The notes under the pieces are model-generated. The model searched no databases and was not told the DNA's origin. It saw only the letters and a list, made by a program, of their open reading frames with translations. A stretch of DNA of 64,000 nucleotides from DATLZU01 sp035573855 (lineage in GTDB: Bacteria; Nitrospirota; Nitrospiria; Nitrospirales; Nitrospiraceae), in assembly GCA_035573855.1 (NCBI GenBank), contig DATLZU010000021.1, positions 283,760 to 347,759 of the forward strand. The letters are read 5' to 3'. The translations under genes were made by a program, and so were the position numbers. Positions 10,060-18,640 of this stretch are shown here, piece after piece (position 1 is the stretch's first letter; each line of letters opens with the position of its first letter).

Positions 10060-11073
10060 TTACCGCGCCGCGCGCATCTTGTCGATGATGGCCTGTGCGT
10101 ATTCGTCCGTCTTGGCAGTTCCACCCACGTCGTAGGTGACCGTCTTCGCCTCTTCCAGCACCTGGAACATGGCCCGCTCGATCCGATCCGCTGCGTCTTT
10201 TTCGTTCAGCCAGCGGAGCATCATCACGCCGGACAGGAGCACGGCCGACGGGTTGACCTTCTTCATCCCGGCGTACTTCGGCGCCGATCCGTGGACGGCT
10301 TCGAAAATCGCGCAGTTGTCACCGACATTAGCGCCGGGCGCGAAACCTAAGCCACCCATCAAGCCAGCGCACAGATCGGTCAGGATGTCGCCGTACAAGT
10401 TGGGCAGCACCAAGCAGTCGAATTGGCCTGGATTGCGGACCAACTGCATCGCACAGTTGTCGACGATGATGTCCCCCGTCTCGATGTCAGGGTACTTCTT
10501 CGCCGCGGCGCGGAAGGCTTCAAGAAACAGGCCGTCCGTCATTTTCATGATGTTGGCCTTGTGCACGCAGAACACCTTCTTCCGACCGTTATCCCGCGCC
10601 CACTTCAAGGCGAAATCGGCGATCCGATAGGATCCCGGCCAGGTAATCACCTTGAGACATTGGGCTACCTCGTCGGACACCATGTGTTCGATGGCGGCGT
10701 AGGAATCCTCGGTGTTCTCCCGGAAATTGATGATGTCCAGTTTGTCCCAGGGGCGCTTCAGCCCGGGAATCAACCGTACCGGACGCACGTTCGCATACAG
10801 ATCGAAGACCTTGCGCAATGTCACGTTGGCGCTCTTGTGACCGGTCCCGATCGGCGTCGTCGTCGGGCCTTTCAGCGCCACCTTGTTTTTGGCGATGCTT
10901 TGGACCGTCTTGTCCGGCAACAACGTACCGTACTTTTCCAAACAGTCGAGGCCGATCTCCTCGTACTCCCATTGAATATCGACGCCGCTAGCGTCGATGA
11001 CCATGCGCACCGCCTCGCAAATCTCCGGGCCGGTGCCTTCGCCCGGAATCATCGTGACGACATGTTTCGCCAT
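10060..11073 (-). CDS. icd: Isocitrate dehydrogenase, catalytic subunit
   Basis: A 337-residue member of the isocitrate/isopropylmalate dehydrogenase family. It converts isocitrate to 2-oxoglutarate and CO2, or the reverse in the reductive TCA cycle. Seen are the N-terminal MIPGEGTGPEI nucleotide-fold start, the substrate-loop ANVRPVRL, NFRENTEDSYAAIEH, the metal/coenzyme region NLYGDILTDLCAGLMGGLG, and EAVHGSAPKYAG. The chain stops where short family members stop, and the extra C-terminal domain of long forms is the next gene. A very good ribosome binding site (GGGAGG, 7 bases) precedes the ATG. Whether NAD or NADP is used cannot be settled by eye. Confidence 0.92.
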   Translation of the reverse strand: MAKHVVTMIPGEGTGPEICEAVRMVIDASGVDIQWEYEEIGLDCLEKYGTLLPDKTVQSIAKNKVALKGPTTTPIGTGHKSANVTLRKVFDLYANVRPVRLIPGLKRPWDKLDIINFRENTEDSYAAIEHMVSDEVAQCLKVITWPGSYRIADFALKWARDNGRKKVFCVHKANIMKMTDGLFLEAFRAAAKKYPDIETGDIIVDNCAMQLVRNPGQFDCLVLPNLYGDILTDLCAGLMGGLGFAPGANVGDNCAIFEAVHGSAPKYAGMKKVNPSAVLLSGVMMLRWLNEKDAADRIERAMFQVLEEAKTVTYDVGGTAKTDEYAQAIIDKMRAAR

Positions 11074-11320
11074 CCTGAACCTCCCTTAAGCAGCAAGGGC
11101 GATCGGACCATCCGCTCCCCTTTGGCAGGCTGACCATGTGCAAATGCGATTCCACGGGCCTGCGCAAGCCCAAAATAGGAGGAGGCCAGAGGGAGACCGC
11201 GGACTTCGCGGTTTCGAAGGGATCGGAAGGGGCACGAAGTTCCGTCATGAGCGGCCCTTGGCGTGCGGAAACACACGCACCGGGCGATGCGCCGTGCACG
11301 CGCGCTCGCGATCCTTATCC
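11074..11320. other. Intergenic region upstream of icd
   Basis: About 250 bases between folC and icd, both minus strand. It holds the strong icd ribosome binding site next to 11074 and a small stem ACCGCG/CGCGGT (11196-11212). No T-run follows the stem. The icd promoter should lie here but no consensus pair is convincing. Confidence 0.4.
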
Positions 11321-12688
11321 TTATGTTGACTCGCGGCCGACCCGGCTGGCGGCATTCGCTTTGGCGAGGCGCCAACAATAGCCGGCAAGCTGGGTAGAAC
11401 CCGTTACCACGACTTGGCCTTGAGAACCGGCTGCGACGACGGCTCGGGAAAAGGCAACATCGGGGTCTTCCAGAACCTCGGCAGCGGCAGAGGTCCGCGA
11501 TCGCCATAGTTCTGCGAGAACCTGCGGGGGGACGGAGGCCGCATGCGGACAAGAGGTGAAAATGGCTCGGTCGGCTCCCGCATCAGCGAGATGGCGAATC
11601 ATCTTCTCGTACTCTTTCTTGGGATCGATCGAGATGACCAGCACGCTTCGGCGACCTTCGAAGGTGCTTCGAAGCATCGAAGCCAGACTGGCCGCGGCTG
11701 CCGCATTGTGCGCGCCGTCCAACAACACCACCGGAGCGCCGGGCACCACCTCGCAACAGGCGCTGAGTTCGATTTGTTCGAACACCGCGCGAAGAGCCGC
11801 TTCATCGAGGTCGGGCACCAATCCGCGGCGCCGCAGTGTGTCATAGGCGGCCAGCGCATGAGCGGCGTTCGTGGCCATGAAGGCGGCCGGAGAATTCATC
11901 TCCACGTCGCGCCAGACCCGCTGACCGACCCTGAACGAGGCACGGGCTTTCAGGCCCAGGCGGGTAAAATTCACGACCTCATATTCTTGGCCGATCAACA
12001 GAATGGGAGCTTTGATGTCTGCGGCGCGCGTCATGACGACAGCGCGCGGCCCATCGGGCATCGTTCCGCACACGACCGGCGTGAACGGCTTAATGATCCC
12101 GGCTTTCTCGGCGGCGATCTGCTCCAGGGTGTCACCGAGCACATCCATGTGGTCGTAATCCACGTTCGTAATGACCGAGACTTCCGGCGCGATCACATTG
12201 GTCGCGTCCTGCCGGCCGCCAATACCGACTTCGATGATGGCATAGTCCACCTTGGCCAGACGAAAGGCAAAGAACGCCGCAGCGGTGAGAAACTCGAACG
12301 GGCTGAGTTCAACCCCCTCCCAATCCATGAACGGTTTGACATGATTGCAAGCGTCAACGAACTCCTGCTCGCTGATTGGTCGGCCGTTGACGGAAATGCG
12401 CTCACGATGCGTGCCAAAATACGGGCTGCTGTAGAGACCGACGGTCATCCCGCTTCTTTGAAGCAGCGCCGCGATCATGCGGCAGACCGTCGTCTTGCCG
12501 TTGGTCCCGGTCACGTGCACGGACCGATACTTCCGGTCCGGTCGGCCGAGATCGTGAAGGCATCGCGATATCGCACCGAAACTCACCGTGCCATCCGACG
12601 GCCTGCCGTTCAGGATGCAGGTGGTTTCGATCTTACGGAGGAAATCCGTGATCTGCTCATAGGATGAAGAGGGGAGGGCCGGATACAT
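11321..12688 (-). CDS. folC: Folylpolyglutamate synthase / dihydrofolate synthase
   Basis: Mur-ligase family enzyme that adds L-glutamate to folates in the cytoplasm. The ATP-binding P-loop is VHVTGTNGKTTVCRMI, followed by GLYSSPYFGTHRERISVNG, the YAIIEVGIGGRQDATN motif, ITNVDYDHMDVLG with EKAGIIKP, and the C-terminal LLDGAHNAAAAASL. I start at the ATG at 12686-12688 (MYPALPSSSYEQI), which has GAGGGG about 7 bases upstream; the longer frame to 12772 has a weak start. About 455 residues, normal for the family. It lies 16 bases after dabA1, so it is probably in the same transcript although unrelated in function. Confidence 0.93.
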   Translation of the reverse strand: MYPALPSSSYEQITDFLRKIETTCILNGRPSDGTVSFGAISRCLHDLGRPDRKYRSVHVTGTNGKTTVCRMIAALLQRSGMTVGLYSSPYFGTHRERISVNGRPISEQEFVDACNHVKPFMDWEGVELSPFEFLTAAAFFAFRLAKVDYAIIEVGIGGRQDATNVIAPEVSVITNVDYDHMDVLGDTLEQIAAEKAGIIKPFTPVVCGTMPDGPRAVVMTRAADIKAPILLIGQEYEVVNFTRLGLKARASFRVGQRVWRDVEMNSPAAFMATNAAHALAAYDTLRRRGLVPDLDEAALRAVFEQIELSACCEVVPGAPVVLLDGAHNAAAAASLASMLRSTFEGRRSVLVISIDPKKEYEKMIRHLADAGADRAIFTSCPHAASVPPQVLAELWRSRTSAAAEVLEDPDVAFSRAVVAAGSQGQVVVTGSTQLAGYCWRLAKANAASRVGREST

Positions 12689-12704
12689 GGGAAACCCCTC
12701 GGTG

Positions 12705-15700
12705 TTACAACGAAACATATGACTCCCTTCCCGCCCCCTCATGAATGAAGGGCGCGGCGACAGGCTCGTCACCCGGTTGTGCGATCATTGCTGCGGAAAT
12801 AACCGTCCATCCGGCTGCGGGGTCGTAGCGATAGAACCGGTCTTCAGTCGGCTCCAGCGCGACCAGTCTGAGCCATCCGTTGGCGAACAGCGTCTTCAGA
12901 AACAGTTGACGATCGAGGATCGTCATGATCCGTCCGAGCGGAGCTTCAATGAGCGCGGTGAGACGCATCGGTTCGTGATAAGGACGCGCGCCGTTCATGA
13001 CCGACTGCACCGGCAGCCCCATACGGAGGTCGCTTTGGTTTCCCGTCATGACCCCGATGCGACCGGTGACGTTGTGATAGACCTTGCTGCCGCTGCCGTA
13101 CACCCCCGGGTCCACCGTCGAGAAGTAATACTCCAGGTTGATCCATTGGGCGACGATCAACGGTGCCGTCATGATGATTTCCAGCAGCTTGCCGTCTTGG
13201 TCCAAAGTGTGATCGTACGAATGCAGGAACGCTCGCCCTTCCAAGTCGATTCCCTGGGTCAATCGGCGTCGACCGATGATAAACACGCTGTTTCTAGCCA
13301 GTCCCCATTCCGGGCGCACTTCGGCCCAATCGAGGCTGCACCGTTCCACCGCCCGTACACAGCCCCGGGGAGCATTGGAAGGCGGAGACATGGACAATCT
13401 CGCCCATCGTTCCGTCGCTGCCGCGGTGCCGGCCTCTTGCACATCGTGCAAGAGCTGCGCGAGATCTTTTCGGTGGGTCGACGGCACATCTTCCAGGTCC
13501 ACGATCCGGACCCGATCCGTCGTGGTGTCGTGAAGCGCGGCGAGGAAATGGGTGTCCGCCGGGATCATAAGCCCCCGTTGAGCCAGCACCTCACGGACCT
13601 GCGGCCGGTTGGCGATCATGGCGAACGTCCGCGCGTTCGGCAGACCGGAACTGCCTCCGCAGGCTCCGCAGTCCAGAGCCGACTCATACGGATTATTCTG
13701 CGAGGTGCTGCTATGGCCGCAGAGCACCACGAGGCGGGCGAACGGCCCGGTCAGGCCCATGAGCCGCAACGAGGTCTCCACATAGTACGCCTGTTCGGTG
13801 AGCGTGAATCCGGTCTGCGTGATCCGATCAAACCGAGCGTGCGCGGCGCGCGGCGTCAAACGGCACTCCCGGCGCAGTTCCTCCATCACGGCCCTTTCGC
13901 GAGCCGGGTTTATCGCCAGGAGTTGGGCGAGCGCTCCCGGCACTATCGCGGTCTCCGGATCGGTCTCCAACGCCTGCTGGCGGATGCTTTCTAGAACGTG
14001 GACGGTCAGCCGGCTGCCGGCGATGTGGAATCGTCCCCGCAGCCATCGCGCAATCTGCAGCCGTTGTTCGGCAGCCACCATGGCCTCCGCTTCCGGTATC
14101 CCAAGTTTGTCGACCGTCAGCGTGGTCGCGACCGCGGGCATCATGACGGTGTTGAACCACTGTTCCAGGCGGTGATACGCCTGCGGCCACAAGGTCTTTC
14201 CGAGCAAGGGCACCCCCAGGAACCAGCCGACGGCTTCGACCATGACATAGGGGGTGATGACATTGTGTTTGAGGTCGTGGAGCAACTCCCTCCAGAATTT
14301 GGCAAATCGCGCCCTTCTTTTGCGCTGTTGCGCACGTTCGCCGTGATAGGCCCGCGGCACTTCCCGGATTAAATGTTTGGGCTTCAGCAGGACGGGACAG
14401 AGCGCCGACTCATGGAGTTCGTCCAATGACCGGTAGGACATGGGTAACCCGAAAAATCCGGCAAACCCAAAGGTCTCGTATCCGCCGCGCTGCTCGAGAT
14501 GCCGTCGCAACACCTCGGATCGTATGTCGATACAGAAGACCCACTGTGCCAGCGGCCGAGCCGGATCGCGGGATCCTGACCGCAGGTCGCCTCGGCAGAC
14601 CGGCGGCCTGATAAGTTGTCGCAGGACATGATTCTGGTGCGTCAGTTCATAGGCTTCGAGCCATTTCAAAGCGTGCAGTCGGGGAGGAAACGCTAGGAGC
14701 CAATCAAGGAGCGTCGAAAGATCACTCGGTGAAGTCATCGCGATCAAGTCAGTTTTCATCCCCTGAGTCTCCGCCAGGCGGACGATCAGACGCGCCTGTT
14801 CCGCGATGAATTCTTCGCGGCGAAGGCGACGGTACGTGTCGATCCAGCGTCGGCCCATTTCTTCCCATGTTCGCGGGTCCGCGCGCCGCCACCGCCGCCG
14901 GAGACGGGCGGCCTCCAGCCGGGCTTCGTGCGGCAGGCGACCTGATAGAAGCGCTCTCCTGAACCACACCGCATGGGGAAATTGCCTCGCATAGTCCCGG
15001 ATGGAATCGACATCCCCTGAACACGCCAACGCCGTTCGGCAGGCAACTGTCACCAGTTCCCGCTCATAAAAAAGGCGCACCGCGAGATACATGATCAGGT
15101 CAATCCGATAAAAATCCTGCCAGGGATACGCAGTTTGTTCGGCCCGCCATTTGATCAGCCCGGCCCATCCTGGCAAGGCGGCGAGATGCAACGACAGGTA
15201 CTCTTGCCACGCCGGTTTGGGTACTCCGAGCCTCCTCAGCGAGTGAAGCAGTGCGTCCTCCGGACAGTCGGGCAGGGCGCTCAGCTTCTCCGCCGCCCGT
15301 TTGATTCCTATCCAGGCCAATCCGACATCGTACCGGGCCGCCGCTTTCCACGCGCGGAAAAATGTCTGTGCCCGGTGAGGCATCGGCCACGCCGCTTCTC
15401 CTTCGTCGCAGAAAGCCGCGCACCACTTGACCATCTGTCGATTCATGTGATCGATGACGGCGGTCCCCAACGTTCGATCGCACCACGCCGCCAGCGTTTC
15501 CCGACAAAGCCAGTCGTCGCTTTCGAACCGGTTGAGGTCGTTGACCGGATCCGGCACATGTTGCGCCGCGACCTCGTACGTCCACCGAATCACGCGGTTG
15601 ATATCGTGTGGCGACTGTTCCCGACGGCTCTCGCCACTTGATGACAATTCGTCAAACGGCCGAACATGCAAGCCATGGATCAGTGCCGTCCGAAGCACAT

Positions 15701-16040
15701 CCAGATGGGACAGCCGGCGATCGCCAAACTGGATATGTTTGTCGGAGGCCAGTGGCCGCAATACTTCGTCGACGTCGAGGGAACGGATACGGCCGCGCAA
15801 AAATTCTTCCCGGTACAGATTCAGAGGCAGATACCCCCGCCCGCCGAATAATTGTTCGCCCCGCCGGACGGCTTCTTCAAATTTCAGGTGTTCCAACCCC
15901 TGCAGCGGGTTTCGCGAGATGAAGGTGCGCATCGGCCAGAGCTTGGCGACGACTTCTCCTGCGAGATTCACATGGGAGCGCAGCTCCATTCGCTGAGCAT
16001 CCGTATAGGGTTCAGCCATGCTGTCCGGTGCGTTCGTCAT
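12705..16040 (-). CDS. dabA: DabA-type inorganic carbon transporter subunit, first copy (DUF2309)
   Basis: A large soluble protein of about 1111 residues, subunit A of the energy-coupled CO2-hydrating transporter (DAB/MpsB). DabA is a beta-carbonic-anhydrase-like zinc protein that works with the membrane proton channel DabB. The zinc-site pattern is present: Cys and Asp in VFCIDIRSEVLRRHLE near residue 502, and His and Cys in VLCGHSSTSQNNPYESALDCGACGG near residues 775-790. The start is the ATG at 16038-16040, with AGGAGA 9 bases upstream, giving MTNAPDSMAEPYTDAQRMEL. It has no dabB neighbour; folC follows in the same direction. It is clearly paralogous to the copy at 25237-28542, e.g. both share TDAQRMELRS, AALPGW and the zinc motifs. 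A shared palindromic motif lies 149 bases upstream. Confidence 0.93.
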   Translation of the reverse strand: MTNAPDSMAEPYTDAQRMELRSHVNLAGEVVAKLWPMRTFISRNPLQGLEHLKFEEAVRRGEQLFGGRGYLPLNLYREEFLRGRIRSLDVDEVLRPLASDKHIQFGDRRLSHLDVLRTALIHGLHVRPFDELSSSGESRREQSPHDINRVIRWTYEVAAQHVPDPVNDLNRFESDDWLCRETLAAWCDRTLGTAVIDHMNRQMVKWCAAFCDEGEAAWPMPHRAQTFFRAWKAAARYDVGLAWIGIKRAAEKLSALPDCPEDALLHSLRRLGVPKPAWQEYLSLHLAALPGWAGLIKWRAEQTAYPWQDFYRIDLIMYLAVRLFYERELVTVACRTALACSGDVDSIRDYARQFPHAVWFRRALLSGRLPHEARLEAARLRRRWRRADPRTWEEMGRRWIDTYRRLRREEFIAEQARLIVRLAETQGMKTDLIAMTSPSDLSTLLDWLLAFPPRLHALKWLEAYELTHQNHVLRQLIRPPVCRGDLRSGSRDPARPLAQWVFCIDIRSEVLRRHLEQRGGYETFGFAGFFGLPMSYRSLDELHESALCPVLLKPKHLIREVPRAYHGERAQQRKRRARFAKFWRELLHDLKHNVITPYVMVEAVGWFLGVPLLGKTLWPQAYHRLEQWFNTVMMPAVATTLTVDKLGIPEAEAMVAAEQRLQIARWLRGRFHIAGSRLTVHVLESIRQQALETDPETAIVPGALAQLLAINPARERAVMEELRRECRLTPRAAHARFDRITQTGFTLTEQAYYVETSLRLMGLTGPFARLVVLCGHSSTSQNNPYESALDCGACGGSSGLPNARTFAMIANRPQVREVLAQRGLMIPADTHFLAALHDTTTDRVRIVDLEDVPSTHRKDLAQLLHDVQEAGTAAATERWARLSMSPPSNAPRGCVRAVERCSLDWAEVRPEWGLARNSVFIIGRRRLTQGIDLEGRAFLHSYDHTLDQDGKLLEIIMTAPLIVAQWINLEYYFSTVDPGVYGSGSKVYHNVTGRIGVMTGNQSDLRMGLPVQSVMNGARPYHEPMRLTALIEAPLGRIMTILDRQLFLKTLFANGWLRLVALEPTEDRFYRYDPAAGWTVISAAMIAQPGDEPVAAPFIHEGAGRESYVSL

Positions 16041-16372
16041 TCGCACAGTCTCCTGTTTGCGCCGATGCGGGTAGCAAGAACAAGGCCGAATCCTTCTTTG
16101 CATCGCGGTTCGTGCGGAACTCTCTGAAGGTGAAAGAAAAACGTGGACGTTTCGTCTCGCTCACGGTTGTCGAAAGAAATTTGCGCGTGCCGCACGTCGT
16201 GCAGTGATACACGTGACGTGCGGAGCTGCACGTGACAAGGAAGTCAACGGGGTAGGGGAATCGTCGAAGAGAAGAAGGGACTCTGATTTCAGCTATCGTG
16301 CAAACCGCGACGGAGACGCAAGTGGTGGGATGGGTTTCCTCGCCATGAGGATATCTTCTTTCGCCTTCTCGA
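16041..16372. other. Upstream region of the first dabA
   Basis: About 330 bases between dabA1 and the Sua5 gene, both minus strand. It contains the 15-base palindromic motif at 16189-16203, and two CACGTGAC repeats close to it (near 16209 and 16229). Short plus-strand frames have no recognisable content. This is the likely control region of dabA1. Confidence 0.5.
16189..16203 (-). promoter_or_regulatory. Candidate regulator binding motif upstream of dabA1
   Basis: GCCGCACGTCGTGCA on the plus strand, containing the perfect 5-1-5 inverted repeat GCACG-T-CGTGC. The identical 15 bases occur at 30427-30441 upstream of dabB. It lies 149 bases before the dabA1 start. A palindrome in matching position before two related operons suggests a shared regulator, but none is identified. 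Confidence 0.55.
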
Positions 16373-17371
16373 TCATAGAGAAGGCTCTTCGGATTGAATC
16401 GTCGCAGCGCAGCGGCGGAGTCGATCCATGATAGCCAAGCCGAGCCCCTGTTCCTCGCAAGGCTCCGCATACAAACGATCAAGCCCCAGCGCGTCCAGCT
16501 TGCGTAACGCGGCAAAGAGGTTTCGTGCTACTTCGGGAAGGTGGCCAGAAGAAGACAGCACTTCCACGAACGCGTAGCCATTCCGGCTCACCGGATCGGA
16601 CATCGCCAGCAGCCCGGCTCGCTCACCGGTTCTCAGCGGGCGCGCGCCTCGCGCGGGCAAGATGGTGAGCGGCGTGCGTGTCGCGTAGTGGCGGGCGAGC
16701 CGGCCCGGCACCGGCGGCCGTCGATCGCTTCCGCCGCGGCACACGAGGGAACCGATGATGGCCTCAATGTCCGAAAGCGGCAGAGCACCCGGTCGGAGGA
16801 GCTCCGGCTGATCACCCACCATCGATACGATGGTGGATTCCAAGCCGATCGGGCACGGGCCTCCGTCCAGAATCAGATCAATCCGATCGCCCAACGCCTG
16901 CCATACATGCTCGGCGGTGGTCGGGCTGACATAACTGAAAGGATTGGCGCTCGGTGCGGCGATCGGCACGCCCGCTTCCCTGATCAGCGCCTGCGCGACC
17001 GGATGGGCTGGCATCCGAATTGCGACGGTGGGAAGCCCTGCTGTCACGAGATCGGGGACGTTCTCACGCTTCCGCAGGACCAAGGTCAGCGGCCCAGGCC
17101 AGAATGCATCCATCAGCCGGTGCTCGCCGGGGTTGAATGCATGGACCAGGCGATCGAGAGACGACAATGCCCCAATATGCACGATGAGGGGATCAAACGA
17201 CGGACGCTGCTTGACCTCAAACACCCGCGCCACCGCTTCGGGATTCAGCGCGTCGCAGCCGAGTCCATACACCGTTTCGGTCGGAAAGGCGACAAGGCCG
17301 CCATTCCGGATCACTTCTGCCGCCAGCCGAACGGCCGCCGGATCAGAAGCAGGGAGCATTTCAGTGCGCAT
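16373..17371 (-). CDS. tsaC: L-threonylcarbamoyladenylate synthase, Sua5 type
   Basis: Makes threonylcarbamoyl-AMP from threonine, bicarbonate and ATP, the first step of the t6A modification of tRNAs reading ANN codons. The YrdC domain shows GGLVAFPTETVYGLG, KQRPSFDPLIVHI, WPGPLTLVL, the TVAIRMP segment and APSANPFSYVSPTTAEHV. After about residue 220 a linker leads to a small C-terminal domain (GERAGLLAMSD to LRKLDALGLDRLYAE), so this is the long Sua5 form. I start at the ATG at 17369-17371 (MRTEMLPASD); the open frame continues upstream to 17482 but that part has no family match. Length about 332 residues. Confidence 0.92.
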   Translation of the reverse strand: MRTEMLPASDPAAVRLAAEVIRNGGLVAFPTETVYGLGCDALNPEAVARVFEVKQRPSFDPLIVHIGALSSLDRLVHAFNPGEHRLMDAFWPGPLTLVLRKRENVPDLVTAGLPTVAIRMPAHPVAQALIREAGVPIAAPSANPFSYVSPTTAEHVWQALGDRIDLILDGGPCPIGLESTIVSMVGDQPELLRPGALPLSDIEAIIGSLVCRGGSDRRPPVPGRLARHYATRTPLTILPARGARPLRTGERAGLLAMSDPVSRNGYAFVEVLSSSGHLPEVARNLFAALRKLDALGLDRLYAEPCEEQGLGLAIMDRLRRCAATIQSEEPSL

Positions 17372-17676
17372 CTTCTCGACAGTCACTCGTTCACCGGCCG
17401 ATGGTCCAGGATGTCCAGCGCCTTGCGACCCGATGAGACTTCCAGCAGGTCCCGGCGCGAGTCCGCGAGTAAATGTTCTCACACCGCCTGTACCCGTCGA
17501 CCCTTCACATGGATTGCCTGCCCTGACCAGTCAGGCCAACTGGGCGACTCCGCGCAACGGAACATGCGCTCGCGCGCGAAGACCCGATCGGTCTGGACTT
17601 GCCGGTTCAACCCCTCAAATTGATCCGGCCGTCCAGAAGGGCCTGGACGGTGACCGGCGACGGGAACGGCGCTTAC
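17372..17676. other. Intergenic region between cysD and tsaC with one stem-loop
   Basis: About 305 bases. It holds a perfect 8-bp stem CCGTCCAG/CTGGACGG (17629-17650), 27 bases after the cysD stop on the minus strand. There is no U-tract, so it is a weak terminator candidate. No gene is seen, and in particular no cysN. Confidence 0.45.
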
Positions 17677-18573
17677 TTACATATGTCCCAGCTTCCGCAG
17701 CACTTCCATCCCGCGCCCTTCATCCTGCGCCCGACCGGCTCGCTCCGCAATGGTGGTCGTTCGCAATTCCGCGATGATCTGCGACACGGAGGCAGCGCGG
17801 GATGCCACGGCTCCAGTACAGGGCACGCAACCGAGGCTGCGATAGCGGGTGCCGTTGCCTCGGTCGAAATACAACTCCGGCAAGGGGATCTGTTCCAGCT
17901 CGATGTATTCCCAGATGTTCAGCTCGGTCCAATCGAGGAGCGGGTGAACCCGAACATGGGAGCCCGCAGGAAACGCCGTCTGATATTGATCCCAGAATTC
18001 GGGCGGCTGGTCGCGAAAATCCCATTCTCCGTGCTTGTCCCGCAAAGAAAAGTACCGCTCTTTCGCTCTGGTCCCTTCTTCGTCGGCGCGGATGCCCAGG
18101 ATGATGGCGGTCCAACCGTGCGCCGCGATGGTTTGCTTGAGTGCCTCGATCTTCAGCGAGGTGCAACAGGTCACACGGCCGCGGTTCGGCCCCATGCCGG
18201 CGGCCAGCGCCTGGGCGTTTTGGCCCACCACGAGATTCAGCCGCCACTCACGGCAAAGCCTGTCCCGATAGTCGATCAACTCGGGCATTTCGTAGCCCGT
18301 ATCGATATGCACCAACGGAAAGGGCACATGGCCGAAGAAAGCCTTGCGAGCCAGCCATAGGAGAACCGTCGAGTCCTTGCCCATTGACCACAACATCGCC
18401 AAGTCGTCGAAGTGGTGATACGCTTCGCGGAGGATATAGACGCTTTGGTCCTCCAGCGCGCGCAAGTGCCCCTTCGCGCAGTCCCTCATATCCAGTTCAT
18501 CCCGTTCCACAAAAAGCTTCGCCTCCGAGGAATCGACATGCGGAGAATGAATCGGCGATTCCCAGGTCCACAA
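17677..18573 (-). CDS. cysD: CysD-like sulfate adenylyltransferase small subunit
   Basis: PP-loop ATP pyrophosphatase family protein, 298 residues from the first ATG. The PP-motif is LWSMGKDSTVLLWLA, with HIDTGYEMPELIDYRD next, then TCCTSLKIEALKQ, LGIRADEEGTRAKER, and the C-terminal HPLLDWTELNIWEYI and YRSLGCVPCTGAV. These are the CysD signatures of ATP sulfurylase, which activates sulfate to adenosine phosphosulfate with the GTPase CysN. CysN is not in the window on either side, which is unusual. The start is uncertain: a GTG at residue 24 and the ATG at residue 29 (18489) better fit the family's N-terminus, and GGAGG precedes the GTG. Confidence 0.85.
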   Translation of the reverse strand: MWTWESPIHSPHVDSSEAKLFVERDELDMRDCAKGHLRALEDQSVYILREAYHHFDDLAMLWSMGKDSTVLLWLARKAFFGHVPFPLVHIDTGYEMPELIDYRDRLCREWRLNLVVGQNAQALAAGMGPNRGRVTCCTSLKIEALKQTIAAHGWTAIILGIRADEEGTRAKERYFSLRDKHGEWDFRDQPPEFWDQYQTAFPAGSHVRVHPLLDWTELNIWEYIELEQIPLPELYFDRGNGTRYRSLGCVPCTGAVASRAASVSQIIAELRTTTIAERAGRAQDEGRGMEVLRKLGHM

Positions 18574-18640
18574 GCCTATTGCCGGGCCGCCTGAAGAACC
18601 GACTGGCTAGGCTTGTCAGGCCGCTGCGGGGTTTCCCCGC

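Noticed and set aside
11543..13994. Long plus-strand frames opposite folC and dabA1
   Set aside because: Same shadow pattern; the minus-strand genes have clear motifs throughout.
17604..17614. GGTTCAACCCC resembling a tRNA T-arm
   Set aside because: No acceptor, anticodon or D-arm partners around it.
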